This document shows positions 26,501 to 37,951 of a stretch of DNA of 64,000 nucleotides, one piece after another. The stretch's first letter is position 1, and each line of letters opens with the position of its first letter. The position numbers and the translations under genes were made by a program. The notes beneath the pieces were generated by a model that was given only the letters and a program-made list of their open reading frames with translations, was not told the DNA's origin and searched no databases. Source of the stretch: Mesostigma viride (taxonomy: Eukaryota > Streptophyta > Mesostigmatophyceae > Mesostigmatales > Mesostigmataceae); the NCBI GenBank assembly GCA_009746045.1, contig RPFO01000853.1:1-64000 (forward strand), written 5' to 3'.

Positions 26501-29500
26501 TACATACACCGCGCACGCAAGGGGCTGCTGCACACACACTTACACACACAATGCACGCTTGGGGCGACGGCACTCACATGTACATACACCGCGCATGCAA
26601 GGGGTGGCTGCACACACACGTACATACACCGCGCACGCAAGGGGCGGCTGCACACACACATACATACACCATGCACGCCAGGGGCGGCTGCACACATACG
26701 TACCTACACCGCGCACGCAAGGGGCTGCTGCACACACACTTACACACACCATGCACGCTTGGGGCGGCTGCACACACACGTACCTACACCGCGCACGCAA
26801 GGGGCGGCTGCACACACACGTACATACACCGCGCATGCAAGGGGTGGCTGCACACACACGTACATCCACCGCGCACGCAAGGGGCGGCTGCACACACACA
26901 TACATACACCATGCACGCCAGGGGCGGCTGCACACATACGTACCTACACCGCGCCCGCAAGGGGCGGCTGCACACACACTTACACACACCATGCACGCAA
27001 GGGCCGGCATGCACACACACTGGCATACACCGCGCACGCAAGGGGCGGCTGCACACACGTACACACACCATGCACGCTTGGGGCGGCTGCACACACACGT
27101 ACCTACACCGCGCACGCAAGGGGGGGCTGCACACACACGTACACACACCGCGCACGCAAGGGGCGGCTGCACTCACATGTACACCCACCATGCACGCAAG
27201 GGGCGGCTGCACACACACGTACATACACCGCGCACGCAAGGGGCAACTGCCCACACCTGGACATACACTGCGCACGCAAGGGCCGGCTGCATTAACACGT
27301 ACATACACCGCGCACGCAAGGGGCGGCTGCACACATACGTACCTACACCGCGCACGCAAGGGGCTGCTGCACACACACTTACACACACCATGCACGCAAG
27401 GGCCGGCATGCACACACTGTCACTGGCATACACCGCGCACGCAAGGGGCGGCTGCACACACGTACACACACCATGCACGCTTGGGGCGGCTGCACAGACA
27501 CGTACCTACACCGCGCACGCAAGGGGCAACTGCACACACATGTACACACACCGCGCACGCAAGGGCCGGCTGCACACACACGTACATACACCGCGCACGC
27601 AAGGGGCAACTGCCCGCACATGTACATCCACCGCGCACGCAAGGGGCGGCTGCACCCACATGTACATACACCATGCACGCAAGGACAAGGATGAACACAC
27701 ATCTACACACACCATGCACGCAAGGGCCGGCTGCACACACACGTACATACACCATGCACGCAAGGGCCGGCATGCACACACACGTACATACACTGCGCAC
27801 GCAAGGGGCAACTGCACACACACGTACACACACCATGCACGGAAGGGACGGCTGGACTCACATGTACATCCACCGCGCAACCACGGGGCGGCTGCACACA
27901 CACGTACATACACCGCGCACGCAAGGGGCGGCTGCACTCACATGTACATACACCGCGCACGCAAGGGGCAACTGCCCGCACATGTACATCCACCGCGCAC
28001 GCAAGGGGCGGCTGCACACACACGTACATCCACTGCGCACGCACGGGGCGACTGCACACACATGTACATAAACCATGCACGCAAGGGGCAGCTGCACACA
28101 CATGTACATCCACCGCGCACGCAAGGGGCGAGTGCAAACACATGTACATACACCGCGCACACAAGGGGCAACTGCCCACACATGTACATCCACCGCGCAC
28201 GGAAGGGCCGGCTGCACTCACACGTACATACACTGCGCATGCAAGGGGCGCCTGCACACACACGTACACACACCATGCACGCAAGGGCCGGCATGCACAC
28301 ACACGTACATACACTGCGCACGCACGGGGCGACTGCCCACACATGTACATCCACCGCGCACGGAAGGGCCGGCTGCACTCACACGTACATACACTGCGCA
28401 TGCAAGGGGCGCCTGCACACACACGTACACACACCATGCACGCAAGGGCCGGCATGCACACACACGTACATACACTGCGCACGCACGGGGCGACTGCACA
28501 CACATGTACATACACCATGCACGCAAGGGGCGGCTGCACACACATGTACATACACCGCGCACGCAAGGGGCGAGTGCAAACACATGTACATACACCGCGC
28601 ACGCAAGGGGCAACTGCCTGCACATGTACATCCACCGCGCACGCAAGGGGCGGCTGCACACACATGTACACACACCATGCACGCAAGGACAAGGATGCAC
28701 ACACATGTACACACACCATGCACGCAAGGGGCGGCTGCACACACACGTACATACACCGCGCACGCAAGGGGCGGCTGCACACACATGTACATACACCATG
28801 CACGGAAGGACAAGGATGCACACACATGTACACACACCATGCACGCAAGGGGCGGCTGCACACACACGTACATACACAATGCACGGTTGGGGCGACGGCA
28901 CTCACATGTACATACACCATGCACGCAAGGACAAGGATGCACACACATGTACATACACCGCGCACGCAAGGGGCGGCTGCACACACACGTACATACACCG
29001 CGCACGCAAGGGGCGAGTGCGCACACACGTACATACACCGCGCACGCAAGGGGCGAGTGCGCACACACGTACATCCACCGCGCACGCAAGGGGCGGCTGC
29101 ACACACACGTACATACACCGCGCACGCAAGGGGAGAGTGCAAACACATGTACATACACCATGCACGCAAGGGGCGGCTGCACACACACGTACATACACAA
29201 TGCACGGTTGGGGCGACGGCACTCACATGTACATACACCATGCACGCAAGGACAAGGATGCACACACATGTACATACACCGCGCACGCAAGGGGCGGCTG
29301 CACACACACGTACATACACCATGCACGCAAGGGGCGGCTGCACACACGTACATCCACCGCGGACGCAAGGGGCGGCTGCACACACACGTACATACACCGC
29401 GCACGCAAGGGGCGAGTGCAAACACATGTACATACACCGCGCACGCAAGGGGCGGCTGCACACACACGTACACACACCATGCACGCAAGGGTCGGCATGC

Positions 29501-29609
29501 ACACACACGTACATACACCGCGCACGCAAGGGGCGGCTGCACAGAAACGTACACACACCGCGCACGCAAGGGCCGGCTGCACACACATGTACATACACCT
29601 TGCACGTAC
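23527..29609. repeat. 40-bp satellite, block 3
   Basis: The right part of the array, about 152 units, with the same unit and variants plus more degenerate units towards 26.5-27.5 kb and many units carrying acaaggatg in place of the ggcggctg core. It runs into a CA-rich microsatellite at its right end. Confidence 0.95.
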
Positions 29610-29775
29610 AACACACAACACACACACACAACAAAAAATTATATACACACACACACGCACACGCACACGCACACGCACACGCACACGCACACGCACACGC
29701 ACACGCACACGCACAACACACACAACACACACAACACACACACGCACACGTGAACAACACACACACACAACAATT
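29610..29775. repeat. CA-rich microsatellite with a (CACACG)n core
   Basis: Irregular ACACAACAC runs surround a clean CACACG run at about 29650-29712. This is the right border of the satellite and probably a degenerate derivative of the CA-rich half of its unit. Confidence 0.85.
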
Positions 29776-29880
29776 ATAATATTAGTGTAGTATATCAAAC
29801 AAAATAGTAATAAAGTATTTGCAAGCGTACTTCGTGTGAATTATGTGTAGACGAGAATAGAAGCTAAACAAAACTCTAAT

Positions 29881-29948
29881 GGAGAAAGAGGGATTCGAAC
29901 CCTTGGGAAAGTTACCCCATACATAGCATTCCACTCGGACATTTCTCC
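29881..29948 (-). pseudogene. Truncated tRNA-Ser (plastid trnS-GGA-like)
   Basis: Read on the minus strand, these 68 nt have a perfect 7-bp acceptor stem (GGAGAAA/TTTCTCC), a D-arm start (TCCGAGTGG), a serine-type long variable arm (TGGGG...TCCCA) and a T-arm with loop TTCGAAT. The D-loop 3' part and the 5' half of the anticodon arm, including the anticodon, are missing: GCTATGTA, which follows the anticodon in plastid trnS-GGA, directly follows GTGGAAT. About 20 nt are absent, so it should not be a functional tRNA. It may be a plastid-derived fragment that lost an internal segment. Confidence 0.65.
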
Positions 29949-30159
29949 GAAAAAAAGGTCACGTAAGCTTTAAGGGTGGAGAGTTAAGGGTGTAGGTTGT
30001 AGGATGTATGGTGTAGGGTGTAGGGTGTCTTGAGCTTTCTTTTTTGAGATCAATGGAGTCCCCTTCCATGATCATGTGCGTGAGCTGGTTATGATTTTCA
30101 TCTATGGCGTGTGTGGCCACATCGTGTATTTACAACAACTTTCTAGCCATGGATAACTA

Positions 30160-30180
30160 GGTAACCATAAATTGGTTACC
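30160..30180. other. Short perfect hairpin
   Basis: GGTAACC and GGTTACC are complementary across a 7-nt loop. It sits in AT-rich sequence with no gene, near two short direct repeats of ataactaggtaa. Confidence 0.4.
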
Positions 30181-30375
30181 ATGATAACTAGGTAAAAACG
30201 TGTTGGTTTCAGAATACATGTGATCGCTGCATTGTCATCTACAATGTACAAATCAATTACGGATTTCGGGGCTACGGATTTCGGGGCTAAGTTTTTGTGG
30301 GTAGAGATTGGCAAGGGTGTTTTTATCTTGCCACTTGGTCACTTGGTGTGCATTACGTCTGTTCTTGCGTTGGAG

Positions 30376-30681
30376 TCAAAAAACTGTCCGTGTGTGGTGG
30401 TGGACTTTTCCTCACGGGCAGTCGCCATATGTCATACAAGCACTTGTTCGGCGTACCACTAGCTCATGTATGTCACCATTGTAATTTTGCGTTGTAACAG
30501 CATTTCTCGGAGCCAACGGCCGTTGGACTCAAAAAACTGACCGTGTGTGGTGGTGGACTTTTCCTCACGGGCAGTCGCCATATGTCATACAAGCACTTGT
30601 TCGGCGTACCACTAGCTCGTGGATGTCACCATTGTAATTTTGAGTTGTAACAGCATTTCTCGGAGCCAACGGCCGTTGGAC
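30376..30681. repeat. 153-bp tandem duplication carrying CAACGGCCGTTG
   Basis: Two nearly identical 153-bp units, each ending with the 12-bp palindrome CAACGGCCGTTG in the context gagcc...gactc. Degenerate relatives of the same unit continue to the right at longer spacing. Confidence 0.8.
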
Positions 30682-32247
30682 TCCGAAAAACTGATAGCCT
30701 TGTCTGAAGGTGTGTGCGTGAGATGGCACATGTGCATCGTCGGGGGGAGTTTTCTCAAGAGCCACATGTGGTAGTGTAAGGTGGGCATGCTTAGTGCGTA
30801 CGGGTGGGAGGGACAAGAGGTGCAGAAGTTGACGGCTTTTGACCTTGGGAAATGACAAGGCACACATAAGACAACAAAGTGATAATTTTAATGTCTTTAC
30901 GGGTGTACTGTCAATTTCTCCGAGCCAACGGCCGTTGGACTCTCGAAACTCTCATAACCCTGTCTACAATGTGTGTGCGTGCGATGGCACTTGTGCCATG
31001 TGCCGGGGGGGGGTGAGAAATCTGTCGTTCATTAATTTGTGCCTCGTCGGGGTGGGCATGCATGAATTTGTGCCTCGTCGGGGTGGACATGCATGAAAGC
31101 ATTTTCATTGGTACTCGGGGTTTAATATTTTTGTCTTGCTGTTGAAACGTCGACGTGCTCTTCTCCTGCTCTTTTTTTTTCCTACTCAACGGCCGTTGGT
31201 GCTTTCAAACTTGCCCAGCGTTATGACTAGGATGCCCTTCTTTACTGCTAGCCACCGCCCCTTGTGTACAATGCTAGAATTAGGCCGGGGTAATGGTCCA
31301 CCGCGTCCCCAGTGCAAGGTTCGTGAATGCGCTGGTTCGTAAAAAATTCGGCACTTGGAGGGTTCGAACACCTGACCCACTTTCGTTATTTCAACATGCC
31401 CTGAACGAAAAAGCTGCGTAAAGGATACGTTAACCGTCCCCTGTTATTCTTGATTATATTATTGCGATATCATGGACGTACACACGCGGTTGGTGGTCCG
31501 TACTTGCCAACTGCACTTGCAAACTGACTGACTGACTGCCTCCGTTACGCACTTGCGTGTGTTTCCGTACTTGCCAACTGAACTTGCAAACTGACTGAAT
31601 GACTGCCTCCGTTACGACTAACAAGTGAACGACGAGTGAGCTACTAAAGTTTTGTTCAGTTCATTGTGTCTCTATGTACATAGCCGTTTATTCAAAACCG
31701 TTGCGTGGATACCTTGATTCTGGGTTCGCTGATACTTGTTTCCCATTTTAAATCTCCCGTCCATAATTGGATACATGTAATGTAGGAGGATACCCACTTG
31801 CCCGAAATCCGCGTAACGGGTGATTAGTACTGCTGTAAGCGGAACCACAGACAAATCTGTCTAACGGGCTAACATTATTGTCCTTCATGTACTGGTTTTT
31901 GCACGCAGGACGCCATTCGCAACACCGCCTGACGGAGTCGGATGGACCGGACGTGCGTGAGGCTGCTGTTCACAGTCGTGAAGTTGGCAGACATTAATAT
32001 CAACACGGTCACGAGAATTCGTCCAGAGAATAATTGATGCTTGTGACGTGCTCGACGGCTGCGATGACCGAGATGATGCGTGTAGTGCACAGCGTCCGAG
32101 ACGTCGCGACACCCGTGGCTGTCCTGTTGATGCGAACGCACGGTGACGAGACGGAGCCCATTATATAGGTGGATTACAAGTTAGAACGGCCCTCGCGGTT
32201 GCACTGTTTAATCGCGAACGTGGATTTTGCGGAGCCGACGGCCGTTG
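30514..32247. repeat. Dispersed CAACGGCCGTTG palindrome family
   Basis: Perfect copies lie at 30514, 30667, 30926 and 31187, and a one-base variant at 32236. The flanking words (gagcc before, gactc or ggg after) are partly shared. Spacing is 153, 259 and 261 bp. Each half contains the AACGG core bound by plant Myb proteins, but no adjacent gene is visible. Confidence 0.55.
31501..31620. repeat. 67-bp imperfect tandem repeat
   Basis: gtacttgccaactg starts at 31501 and again at 31568, followed by an expandable actg run and ctccgttacg in both units. A smaller ~30-bp repeat (gtgcctcgtcggggtgg) lies upstream at about 31040-31090. Confidence 0.65.
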
Positions 32248-32713
32248 GGGATTGGAAATCTGATGATATCGGGGCTGCGCACGACATCGAGGAACTGGGG
32301 ATCGACGTAGGTCTACAGGCTCACTTGTCCGTCAACATGTATGGCCTCGCTTGACTGTCATCATCTTGACATGTACATAACTAGTTCATATACCATGCAT
32401 TTGACACTGCCTGCACGTGGATTTTCCAGACATACATTGAGGGTAATTATAACTCGAAAGCACTACGTACGATTGAGACGTCCGGTCGTAGAGCAGATGC
32501 ACTGGAGCTTTCTGATCTTCCAATTGATGGGTCTGTAATTATGTAAGATATTCAGATATCGCGATGACTCGAGCATCGATGCATGGAATGTAATAATGTA
32601 TTTCATTCAATTATACATCCAATTTAACTCCGCAATTGAGGGGCACACATGTCCATCAGCCCGAGACAACATTTCCCAAGTAATTTTCGATTAGTGATTT
32701 AGTGTGGGCCTTC
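31621..32713. other. Gene-free stretch
   Basis: I see no conserved coding sequence. The ORFs are below 90 codons with no recognisable domain. The last palindrome-family copy is at 32236. Confidence 0.4.
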
Positions 32714-33433
32714 CCACAAGCCCTGGCAGGCGACCCCCCCCCCCGCGGCCCCAGCGACTCCAGACGCCCCAGCTCAGGGGAATACAGCAGTAGTAGTGTA
32801 GAATAGATAGACCGTGGCCATGTACATGTACGCCTCCTAGAGGCACTATCCCAGCTAAGCCACGCGCTTTATTTAATCATGTACATGTGTGCCTATGATG
32901 AGCCACACTCCATGCAGATGATGCCTAGCTTTATCTAGTTATGTTGTGCCCATGCAGGGAGTAACTCTCTGCTGAGAGCCACGCTTTAGCCTTTGTATAG
33001 CTATGCTGATCTTCCCCCCCCATGACAGGCTCCCCCTTCGCTGGGCATAGCTTGAAGATCATGGGGATGCACGTGCCCTGGTGCACCTAGAGCAAGGGTC
33101 CTTTACATCCCCACCCTTGCAGGAAGTAGCTTAGGATGTATGATAGGCCATATGCCCCCTCTCAAGGGCTATTAATTAATTAATTAATTAGGAACATAAC
33201 TCCGTTGGGAGTATATGTAGCACATAGCCCTGAGAAGGGGCATATGAGCCTATAATACATTCTAAGCTACTTCCTGCAAGGGTGGGAATGTAAACAACAC
33301 TTGCTCTAGGTGCACCAGGGCACCCGCACCCTCATGGTCTATCACGCTATGCCCGGGTAAGGGGGGAGCATGCCTGTGAGGGGGAAGATGCCTGTCAAGG
33401 GCTATGTGCTACATATACTCCCAACGGAGTTAT
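32714..33433 (+). repeat. Left arm of a 5.2-kb inverted-repeat structure
   Basis: From ccacaagccctggcaggcg inward, this arm is the reverse complement of 37246-37930. Without the nested insert at 33173-33394 and its duplicated target, the arm is about 487 bp, against 484 bp for the other arm. It ends in ggagttatgtta followed by an ATTCA-type pentamer run, like the simple tail of a retroposed element. Confidence 0.75.
33173..33394 (-). mobile_element. TTAA-tailed SINE-like element, copy 1
   Basis: A 222-bp insert flanked by the 11-bp direct repeat tcaagggctat (33162-33172 and 33395-33405). The opposite arm of the inverted repeat has the uninterrupted sequence. Read on the minus strand it ends in a TTAA-repeat tail, so it behaves like a LINE-mobilised short element. 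No clear Pol III A and B boxes were found. Confidence 0.75.
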
Positions 33434-34954
33434 GTTACAATTCAATTCAATTCAATTGTGCAAGAAGATCAGCTGGGTGCCCATAATCATGGTGTATAAT
33501 CATGTGTTGTTAGCATCTTGCCACCATTTGCTAGCATGCACTCCAGCGTCATCTTTGCCTGCATGTAAGCTCATGGATCCCTCAACCTATCCAAGCCTTG
33601 CATTACACGTGCCTCTTTCTTTCAGTATTGCACGCGTTATGGAATGAAAACCCAGCACCTCCATTCCCACGAGGCATGTGCTCAACACGTTGTGAGAGTG
33701 GATGATGCTTTGGCTATGGCTGCCTGATTCAGTCATATTAGGTCATCCAGTCATGATGTTTGATGCATGTTTGATGCTGTATAACTTATACAACGCCTAT
33801 GTTCAACGTTTTGACCCTCCAAGCTCACTATCCGGCCCCGTTTATGGGGCTCGGGTCGTTGCGTAATGTTGTCAAGGGCTCTCATGTTTCCCACTGCGTT
33901 GTACTGCGTTGTAATTGTGATGCTAATGAAAAATAGCTCCAGTGGCCCAATGGGCCTGAGTTTTGTTTCACAGAGCCTGCATATGTTGCCCATAGCTCGT
34001 GCAAGAAGCCAGATTTTTTTCATGAACCATTTGTGAATAAGCGCATGACTTGTGACCTAGGGTCAAAAAATCGCGGTCATGGTCAGACCCCCCTGTATTC
34101 AAACCAGTGTATCTCTCTAATGAATAAGCAGTTTGTAGGTCTGAGTAGCTCAAAAAATCCTTTGATTTATGGGCTTTCAGGAAAGTATATACATGACCAT
34201 GAAAAAAATTTTCCTTAGGTGCTATACGCGTTCTAAAAAAAGCTTACAACGCGATATATCGCGTTCTAATTAAAAAAACACGGGTTAACGGTAGAATTAG
34301 TTAGGCTAGAAGCCCGGGCCACCCCCTCCTACTCTGACAGACATCTATAAATGGCGCATTCGATCGGCATGGCTCTCGTCAAGCCCGATTCAGCTAGCTG
34401 CAGCATCAATTAAGGCGCCGCTCAAAGTACCATTTATGGATGCGGCGAGGCTGAGCACTGCGGGACGCTAGGGTGATAGGGTGATAGCGAAGCTGCGTCG
34501 ATCTACAGCTGCGACTTAATTAATTTGCTAGTTCAAGCTCGCTCAACACCTACTGACACTCGAAGGACCTAGGCGAGGACCACAAGCGAGTGCTTTTCAA
34601 GGCCAATTGGTCGTCACAGTGCTCACATACGGCCGGGGCGCAGGGCGCAGGCCTCATGGGCACTCACGAACAATATCATGCAAGGAGACAATATGATTAA
34701 GCACGCGGCTGAATGGCACATTGTCCCGGATGCTTTGGCAGGCTTTGAAGGTAGGGTTTTCCACACACCGGTCACTCGAGTCTTTGTATTTAAGGGCATT
34801 AAAAATTAAATTATAGCATGCCTCCGTTAGGAGATCATGTAGCACATATTCCTTGATGGATGGGTGGAGTGGACTCAGGAAGCCGCGTTACGGGAAGCCG
34901 CGTAATCGAACGAACCTAACTCTAAGCTGTCTAGTCTAGAAAATCCTATCTACA
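33434..34954. other. Gene-free interior of the inverted-repeat structure
   Basis: It opens with a CAATT pentamer run (about 33439-33461), whose reverse complement lies at 35180-35198. A perfect 18-bp palindrome is at 34248. No coding sequence was recognised; ORFs are all under 100 codons. Confidence 0.4.
34248..34265. other. 18-bp perfect palindrome
   Basis: aacgcgatatatcgcgtt reads the same on both strands and is bordered by A-rich runs. gcgttcta occurs just before and overlapping its end. Confidence 0.5.
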
Positions 34955-35177
34955 CTACTCATTAAAACACCGCCTCCCTTTGGGGGGAGGTGGCTTGCCC
35001 ACAGGGGCTGGCAGGTGAGCCTTGACAATCTTCTGCCACCACGTCTTGTTCTGCATGGCAGTCCAAAGAAGGGAGAGAGAGTGGATGCGGTATAAGGGCA
35101 TGCTTCGCTTTTCTGATGAGATTATTAGGCAGTGTAGAATAGTCTTGTTCTGCATGGCAGTCCAAAGAAGGGAGACA
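34955..35177 (-). mobile_element. LINE ORF2 C-terminal fragment, partly duplicated
   Basis: On the minus strand a frame reads SLLWTAMQNKTWWQKIV followed by a Pro-rich end and a stop near 34955, the look of a LINE ORF2 C-terminus. Its first part (about 35050-35175) repeats the block gccgcatac...ggcagtccaaagaaggga. Related sequence occurs at 39420-39880. Confidence 0.5.
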
Positions 35178-35210
35178 GAATTGAATTGAATTGAATTGTA
35201 ACATAACTCC

Positions 35211-36685
35211 TTGACCACTTCAAGCAGGACTTTATCATCACGTGTGTTGACAAGAGTGCCAACAACTTTGCTTTCATATGCAAGAAGCACTACCTTGCTA
35301 CTTTGCAACACGAGTTGGCGTCCAGCCCTACCTATGTTCAGCGTGCACAGTCCACCGCCAGTATCACTGCTGCTCATCGGGCTTTTCTGCACAGCCAAAA
35401 CATTTTTGCTCGGGCATTCCTTAAGCGGCAGCGACGCGCCACCACCACTACGTTCCCATATCTGTATCTCACTCTTAAGCTGCACAAAACTCCTGTTGCT
35501 TTGCGCACCATTGCTGCGTCGCATTCAGCCCCACTGATGCCTCTCTCGAAAATCATCTGCCATGCTTTGAATGCTCTTCTCCCCGAAGCCAATGCATTAT
35601 GGGTGGAGGTGATGTCGAATGCCGGGTATGAATGCGCTGGTAGTTGGATCGTCATAGACTCAGCCCAAGTACGCCTACGCCTTGCCGCCCTTAGCCGTTC
35701 TAAGACAGCAGCAGAGAAACGTATACCTATGCCCATAGCCACCTATGATTTCACCACTCTATATACCACACTAGATTTGCACGATTTGAAAGCTCGTTTA
35801 GATAGCCTCCTTACTCGTCTGTATGCACGTAGGCCTCACGGGCGCAACCACCTGCACGTGCGTGTTTCTCAGACCAAGCCCACGGCAACGTGGCTCTCAG
35901 GGATCGCGGCAGGTGCTATCGTGCGGGATGGTTATAATTATATTATCACGAAGGCTGACCTTGTCCATTGGATCTCTTATCTTGTTGATAACACCTTCAT
36001 CTGTTTTGCGGGCAATGTATACCAACAAGCTATCGGCATCCCTATGGGCACTAACTGTGCCGGGCTCCTTGCAAACCTCTATCTATACACTTATGAGCTT
36101 GCATTCATGGAGAATCTCATTGCCTCAAACGATGATGTTCTCATCAGGCGTTTTATCCATACATGTCGATACATTGATGATGTCATCGCTTTCGACAACC
36201 CTGATTTCGCAACCCATTTGTATATCACCGCTGGTCTGCCTGGCATCTACCCGCAAGCGTCCCTCACATTAAAGCTCACGTCGGAGGATACTCATTGCAA
36301 TTACCTCGATCTTAACATTACCCATAACAAGAAGGGCTGGCGTACGGCTGTCTATGATAAGCGCAAGGATCCTAAATACCAGCAAATTCCTTTTATTCGT
36401 TACCCCGATATTCACAGTCTCCTTTCCCACACAGCAAAATATGGTGTTGTTCTTTCTCAGTTACATCGTTTTTCCCGTCTTTGTTCTTATCGTGTTGATT
36501 TCATCACGACTCTTGTTGAACTCTTGCAGCGTTTATTGGTCAAAGACTATGACCGAGCCATTATGCTCCGTCAAGTCCGATGTTTTTTGCAACGTCACCC
36601 ACATCTGTTCGGTGCTGCCCCTTGGCACAAGCTCTACAAACAGGTCGTGGACCGGCTGGATCGCATAGTATCTCCGCACATCTGA
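35211..36685 (+). pseudogene. Penelope-like reverse transcriptase, 5'-truncated
   Basis: A 1475-bp open frame without interruption but lacking its N-terminus; translation is open from about 35211, and the track ATG-like start at 35303 is a TTG. Near the start it has VDKSANNFAFICKKHYL, an early RT motif. GIPMGTNCAGLLANLYLYTYE (about 36040) and CRYIDDVIAFDN (about 36165) are motifs B' and C, YIDD being catalytic. SYLDLN-like and YDKRKDP segments follow, then a helical C-terminus ending IVSPHI. This combination is typical of Penelope-like elements and their relatives. No GIY-YIG endonuclease is visible on either side; in green-algal types it would be N-terminal, in the missing part. The upstream edge is a GAATT run joined to LINE sequence. 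Confidence 0.75.
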
Positions 36686-36755
36686 ACCCTGTGATGCCAG
36701 ATCTCCTTTGCGGCCGTTCCGAGCTTGGCACTGGATTCGTTGTCCACATCGTCGC

Positions 36756-37045
36756 GTCGCTGCCGCAACACGATGTTTTCTGGCATCCGCGGGCTTTTGG
36801 TTCCCGCCGCACATTTGAAAGTGCTGTCCTCCGGCTTTTTGCCTTTGCACCGTGTGCAGTTCTTGGACGTTTGGAATCATGGCATGGCTAACGTGATGAC
36901 TGACTAGCTAGACCTTTTCAGTGGTTTTCCATTTGCGGGTATTTCCTCGTAAATGGTGGGAGAGCGATCGCAGCAATGGTGCTCACCACTAGACACTCCC
37001 GGCCAGTTAGGCTAGAAACACACGCCCTGATCAAGCATGCTGTTT
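36756..37045. repeat. Repeat downstream of the Penelope-like RT (copy at 51.1 kb)
   Basis: About 290 bp following the RT stop match 51093-51410 at high identity, from the cgatgttttc area to the cacacgccctgatcaag area. It is probably the 3' region of the Penelope-like element. On the minus strand both copies keep a short frame with a CTRCKGK Cys pair. Confidence 0.6.
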
Positions 37046-37245
37046 CCGGCCCCACCGTCTAGGTCATCTAGTCGCTCCACACGTAAGCCAGCCATAATTT
37101 CAATGCACAAGGATACACATTTCCATCACCATTCATCTTCATCATCCTGAACGACTCGAAAACGCGGACAAGATAACGGCAGGCTCGAGCTACCATGCAT
37201 GGTCCGGATTCTTCCGATTTCTGGCCTGCGCTGGTTGTCTCTTTG

Positions 37246-37930
37246 ATAACTCCGTTGGGAGTATATGTAGCACATAGCCCGTGAGAGGGGGCATATGGCC
37301 TATCATACATCCTAAGCTACTTCCTGCAAGGGTGGGGATGTAAAGGACCCTTGCTCTACTAGGTGCACCAGGGCACGTGCATCCCCATGATCTTCAAGCT
37401 ATGCCCAGTGAGCGAAGGGGGAGCCTGTCATGGGGGGGAAGATCAGCATAGCTATACAAAGGCTAAAGCGGGGCTCTCAGCAGAGAGTTACTCCCTGCAT
37501 TAATTAATTAATTAATTAGGACCATAACTCCGTTGGGAGTATATGTAGCACATAGCCCTGAGAAGGGGCATATGAGCCTATAATACATTCTAAGCTACTT
37601 CCTGCAAGGGTGGGAATGTAAACAACACTTGCTCTAGGTGCACCAGGGCACCCGCACCCTCATGGTCTATCACGCTATGCCCGGGTAAGGACTCCCTGCA
37701 TGGGCACAACATACTCTAAATAAAGCTAGGCATCATCTGGAGTGTGGCTCATCATAGGCACACATGTACATGATTAAATAAAGCGCGTGGCTTAGCTGGG
37801 ATAGTGCCTCTAGGAGGCGTACATGTACATGGCCACGGTCTATCTATTCTACACTACTACTGCGGTATTCCCCTGAGCTGGGGCGTCTGGAGTCGCTGGG
37901 GCCGCGGGGGTCGCCTGCCAGGGCTTGTGG
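37246..37930 (-). repeat. Right arm of the 5.2-kb inverted-repeat structure
   Basis: Reverse complement of 32714-33433 apart from the separate nested insert at 37501-37690. On the minus strand it continues directly from the LINE ORF1 at 37952, which suggests both arms are LINE-derived 3' sequences in opposite orientations. Confidence 0.75.
37501..37690 (-). mobile_element. TTAA-tailed SINE-like element, copy 2
   Basis: A 190-bp insert flanked by the 11-bp direct repeat actccctgcat (37490-37500 and 37691-37701). The left arm keeps the empty site. It shares its body and TTAA tail with copy 1 but lacks about 30 bp of that copy's 5' end. Confidence 0.78.
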
Positions 37931-37951
37931 CCGACGTAGATGGCCGCCCCC

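Noticed and set aside
5721-29609. Possible CRISPR array
   Set aside because: Units are contiguous with no unique spacers, the context is eukaryotic, and no cas genes are present.
31340-31420. tRNA-like ggttcgaacacc
   Set aside because: The T-loop-like word is present, but no matching T stem or acceptor stem could be folded on either strand.
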